The position numbers were made by a program, and so were the translations under genes. Below the pieces are notes generated by a model. That model made no database searches. It was given only the letters and a program-made list of their open reading frames with translations, and was not told where the DNA came from. DNA of 64,000 nt from Sinotaia quadrata (lineage: Eukaryota > Mollusca > Gastropoda > Architaenioglossa > Viviparidae): contig CM054184.1 in NCBI GenBank assembly GCA_028829895.1, positions 25,065,201 to 25,129,200 of the forward strand. Reading direction: 5' to 3'. Below are positions 1 to 11,900 of the stretch, piece by piece (positions within the stretch are counted from its first letter, which is position 1; each line of letters opens with the position of its first letter).

Positions 1-330
1 ATGTACCACAGGCTAGTAGACCAGCAAGTTTGAGACTCACCAGTTTTTGTGCCCGCGGGTTCTGCCGCTCTCGCTGTGTGTGGTGTTGCGTCGGGTGAGG
101 TCTGCAGAATTATGATGTCGCCATCGGGAGCCGGTCTGGCGATGTGTAGTCTGGTGTTTGAAGTTTAGGAGAAGGTGTATTGTTTGTCCACCATCGGTAT
201 CCGTTCTGGTGCAGTGTATTTTGATGGCCAGCTGAGTCTAAATTCCGAGCAATGGGGCCCGCACTCGCGTGCTGGCTGCGAAGAGCTCAATGCACCGAAA
301 CGAGAGCCTTTTCGGCGATGGGTTAGAGTA
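1..330. other. GC-rich segment at window edge, possible minus-strand exon
   Basis: This stretch is clearly richer in G+C and CpG than the rest of the window. On the minus strand a frame is open from 164 down to 41 (about 41 codons, after a TAA at 167-165). It ends in a good splice-donor match, CTG|GTGAGT, with the exon edge at 41. This would fit a coding exon or 5' exon of a neighbouring minus-strand gene, or a promoter-associated CpG patch. I do not recognise the peptide, and the matching next exon would lie outside the window. Confidence 0.25.
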
Positions 331-503
331 GACCGTTAGACTTTGCCAGTCCGTGCGTGCGTCTTTTGTCTTCATATTGTTGTCAGTCCGTGCCCAAGAG
401 TGCGTGCTCTCTGCTTGTGTTGGCGGGAATGTTTTGTGTTTAATGTTGTTTTTGATTGAGTGTACGTCTAATTTTAAACCTTTCTATAAATCGCAATTCT
501 CAC

Positions 504-576
504 CCTTAAATCTTTCAGATGATTTTCCAGAATTCTCCCTTTTAAATCTTTCAGATGACTTTCCAGAATTCTCTCT
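504..576. repeat. Two-copy 36-bp tandem repeat
   Basis: The segment beginning TTAAATCTTTCAGATGA at 506 recurs at 542 with two or three mismatches, giving two copies with a 36-bp period. Each copy contains CTTTCAG and TTCCAG, which look like splice acceptors, but no linked exon is visible. Confidence 0.7.
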
Positions 577-2439
577 TATCATCACAAACTTTAAAGTAAA
601 TTTTGCAATTTGGCACAAAATTTCACTGTAAAGAAGCAAATGCAAAAATTTCTAAAATGACTACTATTAAGTCAGAATGTTAGTAGTCAATCTTTAAAAC
701 TTACTGTATTGGGCTGAAGGTTACCAGACTGATAGAGTATGGTTGTATACGTTAACATGATAAATGTGTCGGGAATTCTGGCGTCACAGAGTTGAATGCT
801 TAATTCTGTGTAAATGTTTTAACGCTTTTTCAAAAGCATTTCTGATTAATTTGTTTGCTTATACTTATTGATTTGTTTTCTTTTCTGTTTCTTGTCGTTT
901 CTAGTTGTATCTTATTAAGACTGCTTGACTTTTTAAATTTTCTTATGACCTACTGCATTGATCTCTGCTTGGCGATACTCTGGATCAAACCAAAACTCTC
1001 ATCTATTACGAAGGAATTAAACAGTGCACTAGGGTCACATACAATCTCTCAACACAAACACAAACCCCACAACGCTAACACTTGAGAAAACTCGCTAACC
1101 TAACGTTTTAGATCTCTTTTCACAATTCTTATCATATGTCCTCTTGACATCTAAAGTGAAGGAAATGTGTTTAATATAGGATCTAATGGCATATAGGACC
1201 GATACCTTTATGGATTCAACTCTCTCAGTAATCATATTAAAAATAGCAAATGGGAATTTCCAAAACATAGTCACATAATCATTAACGATGAAGAGTGTGC
1301 GTGAATTTGCCATGTGTCACCGTATCCGTTCTAAATTTGTAATTCTTAACAAAATGGAATTACAGTACCTCTAAATATCAACTGTTAGGAATTTATTGTC
1401 AGTTAAAGATCGCAAAAAAAACAGTTATAAACATTTAAACTGTATATCCTATCAAAGATCTTTAACCACTTATGACTTTCGAACCTATGTTATCTTATCA
1501 GCAACTAAACAAAACTGTAAATTTTGCAAGTCATTCATTTTATCATCTAAAGCTTATTAACGATGTCCTAGGCCTGTTATCTAATAGACTTCTAATTAGG
1601 ATAGGTCCCGATACTTTTTACATAATATCCTTTCACTTACGAGTTTATACATATAATGTGTGTGTGTGTGTGTGTGTGTGTGTAGTTTATATATATATTA
1701 TAATGTGTGTATCTGTATACCAGTCAATCCTCACATCCTGCAGCTTACACAAGCCAAAGCCACAAATGACGTGATTTGTGGTATAGCACACTAATAGTAA
1801 TACTAATTAACAAACAAAAGATAGATTTATCTCACCCCAATCGTTCTAAGTCACGCCTGAGTAAGCAAAAATAGTTTTAAAAAATTTATAGGAAATTATA
1901 CATAGTAAATAGAACACTAAGTACAATGAGCATAGGCTACCATTATGTGCAATGAGTCTCTGCAGTCTATTGGTTTTCAAACACAGATAATAACCAGTAT
2001 AGGTATGAAAATAAGTCCTTATTCCCTAGGAGTTATAAATGCACAATAGTAGATCTCCATGTAGATGGAGGTTTTTTAAACAAACTGATCATGATAGAAT
2101 GAGTATTTTAGACAATTTTAAACAGTCTTTGACTGATACCAAAATCATTTAATTCATTCTGGGCCAATGATTCTCCTTCAACGCAGAGTTACTGCCATTT
2201 TGAAACTAGTCTCACAACCGAGTATATAATTTATAATTAAAATCAAGGTTCCTGTGCAGCTTTGGAATTTTTCGTTAGGTCTTCCTGGCCTTGAAAATAA
2301 ACAAAATTAATAGAAAAACTCTAGAATTCACCCCTGCCATTTTTGGTTGCCTCATATGACAAGGAGTCAGTGATAACTTTTTGCATTGAGTAATCATCCA
2401 CTTTGGAATAAGAACTAAAAAATAATTAGTCATTGTTTA
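577..2439. other. Intergenic, no gene seen
   Basis: AT-rich non-coding sequence. The open frames are short, without recognisable domains, and look like chance. It holds the TG microsatellite listed separately. Around 1750-1790 a GCCACAAATG-type motif resembles segments near 16045 and 60575. Confidence 0.6.
1657..1683. repeat. (TG)n microsatellite
   Basis: An uninterrupted TG run of about 13 units, followed by a short TA-rich stretch. Confidence 0.95.
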
Positions 2440-4050
2440 TTAGAAAGCGATTCTTAACACTGTTAGAATGTTTTGAAAAATAATGTATAGTTTGCCTTTG
2501 TCAGTTTGTTTGAGAGTATATGTATGAAAACCTGTTTGGGAAAGGGCACATCTTTCCACACTAGGTTAACCATTAGATGTGCAATATTATAGAAATAAAT
2601 TAGTGAAACATTTATCATATACTGTATTAACACACGGTTAGAATGTTTTGAAAATTATAGCTTCTCTGTGTTTGTTTGAGACAGTATGCATGAAACCCTG
2701 TTCGGGGAAGGTCATATGTCTTTCTACAGTAGGTACACCATTAGATATGCTAAAGTATACACAGAAAGTATTGAAACATGTTTCCCCTGTTAAGGCACTG
2801 AGTGTTTTAAATATTAGTGTATAGCTTCCATGTGTTAGTATGTATGAAACCTGTTCAGAGAAGGGCAAGTGTCTGCCCACACTAGGTGCACTATTGGATT
2901 TGTTAAATTATATATGTAAATTATTGAAATATTTATTGTACGTATGGTTAGACTGTTTTGAAAATTATTGTATAGCTTGTCTATGTTTGTGTGTTTGAGA
3001 GTATAAACATTAAGGCCTGTTTGGAAAGATGTTCTGCCTCCAATAGTTGCTCCACTTGATATGCTATATCATATATATACATTATTGAAAATGTTATTAT
3101 ATGAGAAGGAATGGTTAGAATGTTTTTAAATTAGTGTATAGTTTGATTATGTCAGTGTGCTTGAGAGTATGTGCATAAAAACCTGTTTGTGGAAAGGCAT
3201 GTGTCTACCTGCAATATTTGCACCAAGTAAATTATTGAAAGATTAAATGTATGATAACACACTGTTATAATGTTTTAAAAATTAGTGTATAGCTTGCCTA
3301 TGTCAATTTGTTTGAGAGTACATGTATAAAAACCTATTAAGGAAAGGGCACTTGTCTTTCTGCACTATGTGCACCATTAGATATGCTATATTAAACCTAT
3401 AAATTAAATTATTGTAATATTTATCGCCGGTTAACACATGGTTAAAGTGTTTTGAAAATTAGTGTATAGCTTCTCTGTGTTAGTGAAAATATGCACATAA
3501 ACCTGTTCAGGGAAAGGTATGTGTCTATCCGCACTAAGGTGCACCATTACATATGCTAAATTATTGAAATATTTCAGAGTGTACGATTAGAATGTTTTTA
3601 AAATTAGTGTACAGCTTTGTGTCAGTGTTTTTGAGAATATATACATGACAACCTGTTTAGGGAAGGGCATGTGTCTGCCTGCACTAGATGCACCATCGAT
3701 ATGCTATATTATACATATAAATTATTGAAATATTTATCGCCTGAAAATGCACTGTTAGAATGTTTTTAAAATTAGTGTATAGCTTGTTTGAGACAATATG
3801 CATGAAAACCTGTTCGGGGAAGGGCCTGTGTTTGCCCGCACTAGGTGCACCATTATATATGATAATTTACGTATACATTAATGAAATTTTCCTTCATGAG
3901 AACGCACAGTTAGAATGTTTAGAAAATTAGTGCATAGCTTCTCTGTGTTATTGTGTTTGAGAGTATATGCATGAAAACCGGTTCGAGAAGGGCGCGTCAG
4001 CCCCACTAGTTGCACCATTAATTACGCTATATTCTACGTATAATAAACAG
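2440..4050. repeat. Diverged tandem array, about ten copies of a 145-177 bp unit
   Basis: A unit opening with TTAGAATGTTTTGAAAATTA recurs at about 2463, 2638, 2799, 2948, 3115, 3265, 3442, 3587, 3755 and 3910. Each unit continues with a GTGTATAGCTT-like core, a CATGAAAACCTGTT segment, GGGAAGGGCATGTGTCTGCC, and CACTAGGTGCACCATTA followed by an AT-rich end. Spacing varies from 145 to 177 bp and copies differ at many positions, so this is an old satellite-like array. It ends about 600 bp before the ZXD-like start codon. No open frame runs through the unit. Confidence 0.85.
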
Positions 4051-4585
4051 TTATAACAATGGCTTATGAACCAAGAAATTCTAAGCTTACTGATGTGATG
4101 AATGATAAACGTGACTGAATAGCCGTAGACAGAGAAGTGTATCATAAAGTGGGCTTACTCATCCCATTCTGATGAAGGCTATTTAATTGAAAGACATCTG
4201 TCTCTCCCCTCTTTGTCTTTCTTTTTTTATTGTGTAACTATAAAGCGTTCCAAATTATCGTGTTGCATTAAATTTCTTTTGTAACGCTTAGTAGTATATA
4301 ATGATTAAATGAATCCAAACCGAATGAAAAGAAAAACTCAACAGAGCAACTTTCTGTGCTTTAGGCTGACCATTAAATTTTAACTGTTTTATAGCACTAT
4401 GATGAATCAAGAAATTTTTTCCGCAAGAAGCGCAACAAATGCACGTATCCCCGATTATTTAATTAAAATAAAACATACACATAATATTATAAATCGTATT
4501 GTATACTAATAAGTAAATAAATATGCGAGTGATAAATTTGTAAATTATTTTATGAACGTTCGGACAAAAAAAAAAAAAAAGAATG
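4051..4585 (+). promoter_or_regulatory. Upstream flank of the ZXD-like gene
   Basis: Non-coding sequence between the satellite array and the first coding exon. It includes an A-tract at about 4566-4580. The transcription start cannot be placed, and an additional 5' non-coding exon is possible. No convincing TATA box at a sensible distance was seen. Confidence 0.4.
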
Positions 4586-4595
4586 ATCACGTGAT
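4586..4595. promoter_or_regulatory. Palindromic E-box ATCACGTGAT
   Basis: A perfect 10-bp palindrome centred on CACGTG, 64 bp upstream of the predicted start codon. The TCACGTGA core is the site preferred by bHLH-leucine zipper factors of the USF and MiT/TFE groups. Its location suggests a promoter element, but factor binding is inference. Confidence 0.45.
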
Positions 4596-4615
4596 ACACC
4601 TTTGCTCTCTGCAAT

Positions 4616-4638
4616 ATGTAATGGCGAACCCCACATAG
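4616..4638 (+). promoter_or_regulatory. Two minimal uORFs before the ZXD-like start
   Basis: ATGTAA at 4616-4621 is a start codon followed directly by a stop. Its last base is the A of a second ATG at 4621, which encodes a five-codon uORF ending in TAG at 4636-4638. The likely main ATG is at 4659. If the transcript begins upstream of 4616, both uORFs would precede the main frame and could reduce or condition its translation. The transcription start is unknown. Confidence 0.4.
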
Positions 4639-4658
4639 AAAGATTTTGGGGGTCCGAA

Positions 4659-5928
4659 ATGTCGCAAGAAGGGGTACAAAATAGGGGTAAAGATGGCGGC
4701 GCCCAGGAAAACACACATGAAGCTAACTTTGATGATGAAATCTTATATGTCTCGAAAGAGTCGTATTCTTCAGACGTACGAGAGATGGCAGACCCAAATT
4801 CTCTTCATTTTGTTCAAGATGGCAGCATCCGAGGCCTCTTGTCTGTTGACACCGAGGACTTGGACAGCTACAATTATGATCAAACTGTTATGGATAATAA
4901 TTCTGAATGGATGAAGACTCGCTGCAAAGGCTTAGAGATTGAATTCGATGCGGTAGGAGAGGAAAATGTAAGCGACCTTCTTGGTCTTGATTCAGAATCA
5001 AGAGCTGATAGCTTGATGACTATGGGAGGTCAGTTTCTCACAAGCGCGATTCCGGAAGATAACGGTATAATTATTTGTTCAGATGGTACTTCTCTTAGTA
5101 CATCCAGTAGTAATATAGTTTCTGCGAGTGACCCCAAATGCTCAGACGTTATGCAGCTTTGTAACTTATCCGATGATTTTAATTCTCGAACCCAACCGAC
5201 AATGTGTTATTCTTCTAATAATTTAACACCAAAACATTCTCTTATTAGTATTAGAAGTTCGTCTAGTGTATTTGGGGGTGGAGACTTGGCTACAACTCTC
5301 GATTTAGAATCATCAAATGTTAGGTTTTGTGAAATCCCCCACAGAAACACACAAGGACAGATTAACACTATGGATCTGGAATCATTATCATTACAACAAG
5401 TATCATTACAAAACATAGTCTCTCCCCATTTAGTCACTCTTACTTCTCAAAGTTCACAAAATATTCTCAGAAACAATTCAGTTACAGTTTCAGTATGTGA
5501 GAGCAGTGTGGGGGAAAGTTTGCCTAACTTTTTAGGTATTGACAGTGATAGTTCTCTGCCTTTAGGAAATGATCTCTGTGTTAATGATTGTGATGCAAAC
5601 TCCAGCACACTAGTGGATAGTCTGCAGCAGAGTGTCTTTCTTTCCTCTTGTGATGGATTGGAATCACTGACAGCAGACTCAATGATGCCAAACCTCACTT
5701 CAAAAAATGGAATGAATGATCCTGGAAATGTTACTTTAGCTACAATTTCTGTATCAACAGATAAAGAAGCTAATTCTACACAGATTCTTGTAAATACTTC
5801 ACAGGGCCAACAACTTTATATGATCAATACAGCAGATCTAAACCAGGCAACCAGTGCCTTAATGCCCTTAGCACAGCCAGTTGAGGGATTATCTGCAACA
5901 CACACAGTTGCAGGTATCCCTGCTCCAG
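4659..5928 (+). CDS. ZXDC: ZXD-like exon 1: N-terminal acidic/Ser-rich region
   Basis: Encodes residues 1-423 plus one base (donor CCAG|GTATAT, phase 1). There are no cysteine pairs and no finger. It contains many D/E and S residues, two [16 protein letters not shown] repeats, and near the end a Q/N/T-rich stretch around [13 protein letters not shown] that resembles activation segments of Sp-type factors. An upstream in-frame extension to 4602 starts only with TTG and is not used. Confidence 0.85.
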
Positions 5929-8900
5929 GTATATATAATTTTTAAAAATTATTTTTGTTTTATATTTTAAAAATAATATATTCTTAAATTCAAACAATTT
6001 TAAGCATCTAGGAATGTGTAGGCCTATACTATAGTCAAATGTTATTTATTGTCTGTTAATAATAGGAAGGAAGCTTATGCATACTCAGTTCAACTTGGGA
6101 TATATTATAAATATATGGCACATCTTTTCACCACAATCCTTCACCAAAAACATCTTTCTACATTATATATCTTACCACAACTTTCATTTTATATACGTCA
6201 GAGAAAAGCAGTACACAGTACTTCTATATTAAATTTAAATTGCATATTGATTGATATTTGATATTGATATTGATGTAGATAGCTAAACAGTAAAATTTAT
6301 TTACCACTACCTTTGAACTGAAACTCAGGCTATCGCTAAATGTATTGGCACATATGCTAAATCAGAACATATGAGTCATTCTCTTTACAAAATGTGAAAT
6401 GAAGTGCCAAAAATAATGGCTTGTGTAAGGGTTGAAAAACCTGTGAATTACAGATTTATATTCAAGGATATAAACATCATGATTTTGCTTATTAATATTA
6501 TGTATTAAAATTCATTATATTTTAATAGACGACTTTGTTTATTATTTAATAGTATCTTTGCAATATAATAACATAGCTTGTTTTAATTATATTTAGTTGA
6601 TAAAAATAGAGCTTCTTTTGGATGGTAGACATTTTAGTCACTGGAAGCCAAATAAGGTTTCCACATGATGAAATTATAATTTTATACCCCATTTAAAATA
6701 AATATGTAATAATGTATCCAGATTAACAAGTTAAAGCAGATAAGACCACTCAAATTTTGAAGTCAGGCCAAATGAGCTGATATTTGCAGGTTATGTTATC
6801 TATCTCAAAGTAAGTTTGCATACAAAATTTCAGAGCTCTAGCTTTAAATTTAAAAGGAAAAAAGTTATGACAGTTCAAAAATTGATGTAAAGTGCAGAAA
6901 AACACAGATTTTACAAAACCTCCTTTTTGAAATGACCACACAACACAAACTATTAAAAGCACACAGCTATCTTTGCTATTTCAACTCTCTGTAAACAAAT
7001 ACATTGCTGATTTTTTTATTTTTTTATTAAGGATCACAAGTGCATATGAAATGAAATACATTCCTCTCCAAAACTGAATTTGAAGTCTTGTAAAATAAAA
7101 ACTACTGCATTTACTCCATCCAGATTGTATACTTTACTCTTTGGAACATAGACATTTACTGGATGAATTTTCAGTCTTTTTTTGTATAGATTTAGAAATA
7201 AAACATCTAAAAAAATGCAGTTTCATGCAATACATCCTACCCACAACACTGGAAAAGAAGAAAGGGTGAAATGAAACATTTGTTATTATAATATAATGCA
7301 GTGTTTTTAATTTCTGTAAAAGTGTAACTGACAGCATTGTCATTCTAACTAAATAAAGTCATAAATTATATTTTAGTTATTATATATTTTTTTTAAATGA
7401 AACTCATCATGAGTCATCGTTTAATCATTTCCAGTCCATATTTCTTCTATAGGATTGATAGGATTGTTTTTATTATGACTTATATGAGCAGCTTGTCATA
7501 ACAAAACATCACCATACTTAAATGGCCTGTTTTTAGCTAACCTCGATAGTGATCAAAATAAAACTTTCTAACAAATCTTAATATAAAAATAATGAATGAT
7601 TATTTCAAATTTAATAATTTTTGTTAAAACTTATATAAACTGTTTTCTAATTAATCCATTTTAAAACATATGTCCAAGATGTCAATCTCCATTACCGATC
7701 TCATCACCTTCGGCATGCATGCAGATCAAAATATTGGGGTCTTCCATGTTCATTGCTATGAGCTCTTCTGGAATAATGACTTCTGGCTTATATTATATGT
7801 CATTTTAAAGGGAAGAAAAAATCTTTTCAACAATATAATTATAAAGGAGGTCAATTACTCAATATATGAAAATGGGTTCCGAGTAAATATAATTATAATG
7901 TGTTGAACATAACTCATAATTTGGACTTGAATTTCATATAGTAAAATTTGACCAATTGATATGAACCTATACTTTTGTTAAAGGTCATTATCTTAGTTTT
8001 CCACTTATATAAGAATTATTCTTATTGGTTGAATCCCAGAAATTCTGTAAATCAAATGTTATGTGGACATACACCTAAACATTGCCGGATGTCAGTCATG
8101 TTCAAATTTCGCCACAGGCACTTCGGTACACTTTATCTGCTGTAAGTTTATTGATCAAACCTTAACAAATACCTCATTCAAATGAACAAACAAAACTCAC
8201 ATTTAATGTTTGAAGATTCTTTTATTCATAAAAACAATTTTCACCCATTTCTTTCTTCTAATTATTGAGATAGACGGTTTTGAAAATGAGTGAAATCAGC
8301 CCAATGTGTAGGGACATTGTCTCCAATCTCCTTATAGCAAGTGGGCTTACCTAGGTTAAGTTAATAATTTAGATAAATAAAGAAAATATAGTCAATTCAT
8401 TGCAATGAGATAATTATATTGCTTATTAAAAAAAAATATTCTGGTAAAATACATCTTAACCTTACTAACTTTTTGTTAAAACTTATATAAACTGTTTTCA
8501 GAACAGAAACATATGTTCCTTCTCAATCTCATGCTCAAACTCCTAAAATATCAACATTTTAATCTTTTTTTTTTTTATGTGAGCATTAAATATTAACATA
8601 TAAAATAATTAGGTACTTTATTTTTTGCAATTCATGTCACAAAATGGTATACTTGTACAGAAAATGATCCTCATTCAGTGAACAGCAGAGGACCTATGAT
8701 ATATATATATATGGTTTACATGTTATGGCAGCCTACTTATTTCACCTGTTTGATGATTGTCTTAGTGTGGGCATTTTTTCTCCCCTAGCACTGATTTGCT
8801 AATTTAAAATGGGATGGAATAAATAAGTAAACAAAATCTTGTAGAACAATTTATGAGCACCTCATGCTTTGACTCACACCCATCTTGGAGGATAAGTGTA

Positions 8901-11900
8901 TGAGTTTATTATTTTAATCACCACATCACCCCAATTCCCACTCCCAGTGATTAGCATGAAAATCAGTACCCTTAGACAGAGAAAAATGCTTACTACTTTA
9001 CTACTATACTAGCAGTGGCAAGTTGAATGGGTCAGGTGAAAAGAGGATGGATGGATAATTGGTTTGATGGTTTTATATATAATATAGGGATGGTTAAGTT
9101 CATATGTAATGTAAAGGCTAACATTTGTTTGTTTGATATATATATATATATATTTTATCTTGGCTTTCATTTTCCACTGATTTCACATTTGGGCACAAAA
9201 ATTTAGGGAGGTTTAAAGGTTCGAAATGTCTTATTCAGTTTTAGTGAAATTATCTAGTCTTTAAGGTAAACTTAGAAATAAATAATTTTATTACGTATTG
9301 AGTATCTAATGTAAATATTCATATTTATTTTTATGACACAAAATGTCATTGTTCCTTCTCAATCTCATGCTCAAACTCCTAAAATATCAACATTTTAATC
9401 TTTTTTTTTTTTATGTGAGCATTAAATATTAACATATAAAATAATTAGGTACTTTATTTTTTGCAATTCATGTCACAAAATGGTATACTTGTACAGAAAA
9501 TGATCCTCATTCAGTGAACAGCAGAGGACCTATGATATATATATATATGGTTTACATGTTATGGCAGCCTACTTATTTCACCTGTTTGATGATTGTCTTA
9601 GTGTGGGCATTTTTTCTCCCCTAGCACTGATTTGCTAATTTAAAATGGGATGGAATAAATAAGTAAACAAAATCTTGTAGAACAATTTATGAGCACCTCA
9701 TGCTTTGACTCACACCCATCTTGGAGGATAAGTGTATGAGTTTATTATTTTAATCACCACATCACCCCAATTCCCACTCCCAGTGATTAGCATGAAAATC
9801 AGTACCCTTAGACAGAGAAAAATGCTTACTACTTTACTACTATACTAGCAGTGGCAAGTTGAATGGGTCAGGTGAAAAGAGGATGGATGGATAATTGGTT
9901 TGATGGTTTTATATATAATATAGGGATGGTTAAGTTCATATGTAATGTAAAGGCTAACATTTGTTTGTTTGATATATATATATATATATATTTTATCTTG
10001 GCTTTCATTTTCCACTGATTTCACATTTGGGCACAAAAATTTAGGGAGGTTTAAAGGTTCGAAATGTCTTATTCAGTTTTAGTGAAATTATCTAGTCTTT
10101 AAGGTAAACTTAGAAATAAATAATTTTATTACGTATTGAGTATCTAATGTAAATATTCATATTTATTTTTATGACACAAAATGTCATTGGGTAATGATGC
10201 ATATATTCCTGCAGATGACTTAATTATTAATTATATTTATAGTTATACATAAATTATCTAACGTGAATTCAATTCAGTAAATGAATGATGGTCAACAAAA
10301 CAGGAGCAGGGAAGGAGGGGAGTGGAATGGGTTTATATTATTTATGGAATGAAGACCACATAAGAAAAATAATTGAGACAGGGCTGAAGACTAAATAAGA
10401 TAGTTGGATGAATGGATACTTGTAGGTAGGCAGTCAGATTCACTTAGATTTTAAAAAAAAATCTGCACCTAATTGATTGTCCAGAATGTTACTATTTCTA
10501 GGGTGTATGATGAAATTGTTAAACACTCTCATTATTGTTAATGCATTGTTAACTATAAATATAGTGTAGTATCACATTGTAAATTTTACTAATTTTAGCA
10601 TCATTGTAACATAAAGATCTGTAGTGTAAGTGTAAATGGGATGTTCATTTATGTCACACTCATAGTGCCTACTTCATGGGGGCATGACTGTTGATATAGA
10701 AATAATAAAAATAAGATCACCCCAATAATACCGAGAATTGAATACCTGTATTGGAATCTTTAGGTGGTTTAGTGCATTAAGCTTACAAGTTACATGCATC
10801 TGAACTAATTGCATAAATATGATCACCCCAGGTATTATTTGAGTTGACAATGGAGTGGACTGAGAAAAGACAACATTTATAAATAATAAAGTGACCTTAC
10901 TGGTCTTTTAAAAGAAATATTATATTATTGACTATAGTAATGAGAGTTACTTTAAAGTTAGGCAAATACTGAAATAGTTGAATTAAGTAAATATCTTTAG
11001 CTGTTTGATTTCAGTTTCAAGTCCACTCCTAATTTTTATTATTTTAAAATTGAGTGCAAGTTCTGAGAGAAAGATTTTTACTCTGGAAGGGAGATATCTC
11101 ATAGATTGCCAGATGACTAAAATTTTGTGTTGGGTGATCTGAGATTTGGGTACATCCTAGTCTTTATGGGAATTGCATTTGTGCTACTGCTAGCTCAATT
11201 TACTTTTATCCTATTGCTATTTTTTTATTATTTAAAAAGTATTCATCAATCATTTCTATATTTCTATTACGCTTTGCTTTATAATTTTATACATAGGGTA
11301 CATACTTCTTCCTGTTGTTGATGGAAACATCCAGGGACCTGCATTGCATCATGGATCTTCAGTTGGTGATTCTAATCAGGTTTGTAAATTTGTTTTAGTT
11401 TTATTAATAAAAAGTATTAGTAGGTAGTCCCACGGCCACCGCTTTACAGGCAAAAACTCGCAAACGCACACAAATTTGCTAAACTTTACTCCAGAGCGGT
11501 TTTCTTCACATTAAACCTCAACTAACCATTTTTATATGAAAATAAAGATCGATGTTTTGTCTTTCGAACTGTTTTGTTGTTTTTTTTCTGAATTTTATTA
11601 TAGTATCCATAAACTTTGACGAAAGTACCTTAGGGTTGCAACAAAAATGGGTCAAAAGTCGCCTCACGGCCGAAAAAGTAAAATTCACGTTTTCGGGTAC
11701 CAATTTTTAAGAAGAAAACGGATCATAAAAGCGTTTTGTAATCCTAAAACTGATTGGTCCTTTAAATAGAGGACATTTAACTCTTTACACTCATATAATT
11801 TTCATTTTTGTTTGATGAGAATAACCAAATAAATTTTCAAACTAAAATTTTCACGATAAAATTTTCGGAAGAAATATTTATCACAAAATAGTGAAAAATA

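Noticed and set aside
674..707. Finding anchored on residue numbers instead of bases
   Set aside because: The short-spacing finger 8 is encoded at about 38220-38282; nothing special is present at DNA positions 674-707.
1472..1774. 100-codon + strand frame
   Set aside because: Runs through the TG/TA microsatellite (a Val-Cys repeat), so the length is an artefact of the simple repeat.
2440..4050. CRISPR-like array
   Set aside because: Units are 145-177 bp, diverged and contiguous, with no short exact repeats separated by unique spacers, and the genome is eukaryotic.
4602..4658. N-terminal extension of the ZXD-like frame
   Set aside because: It begins at TTG and is preceded by a stop at 4584; ATG 4659 is the first usable start in this frame.
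9210..9230. GGTTCGAAAT as a tRNA B-box
   Set aside because: No matching A-box or cloverleaf could be drawn around it; no tRNA gene was found in the window.
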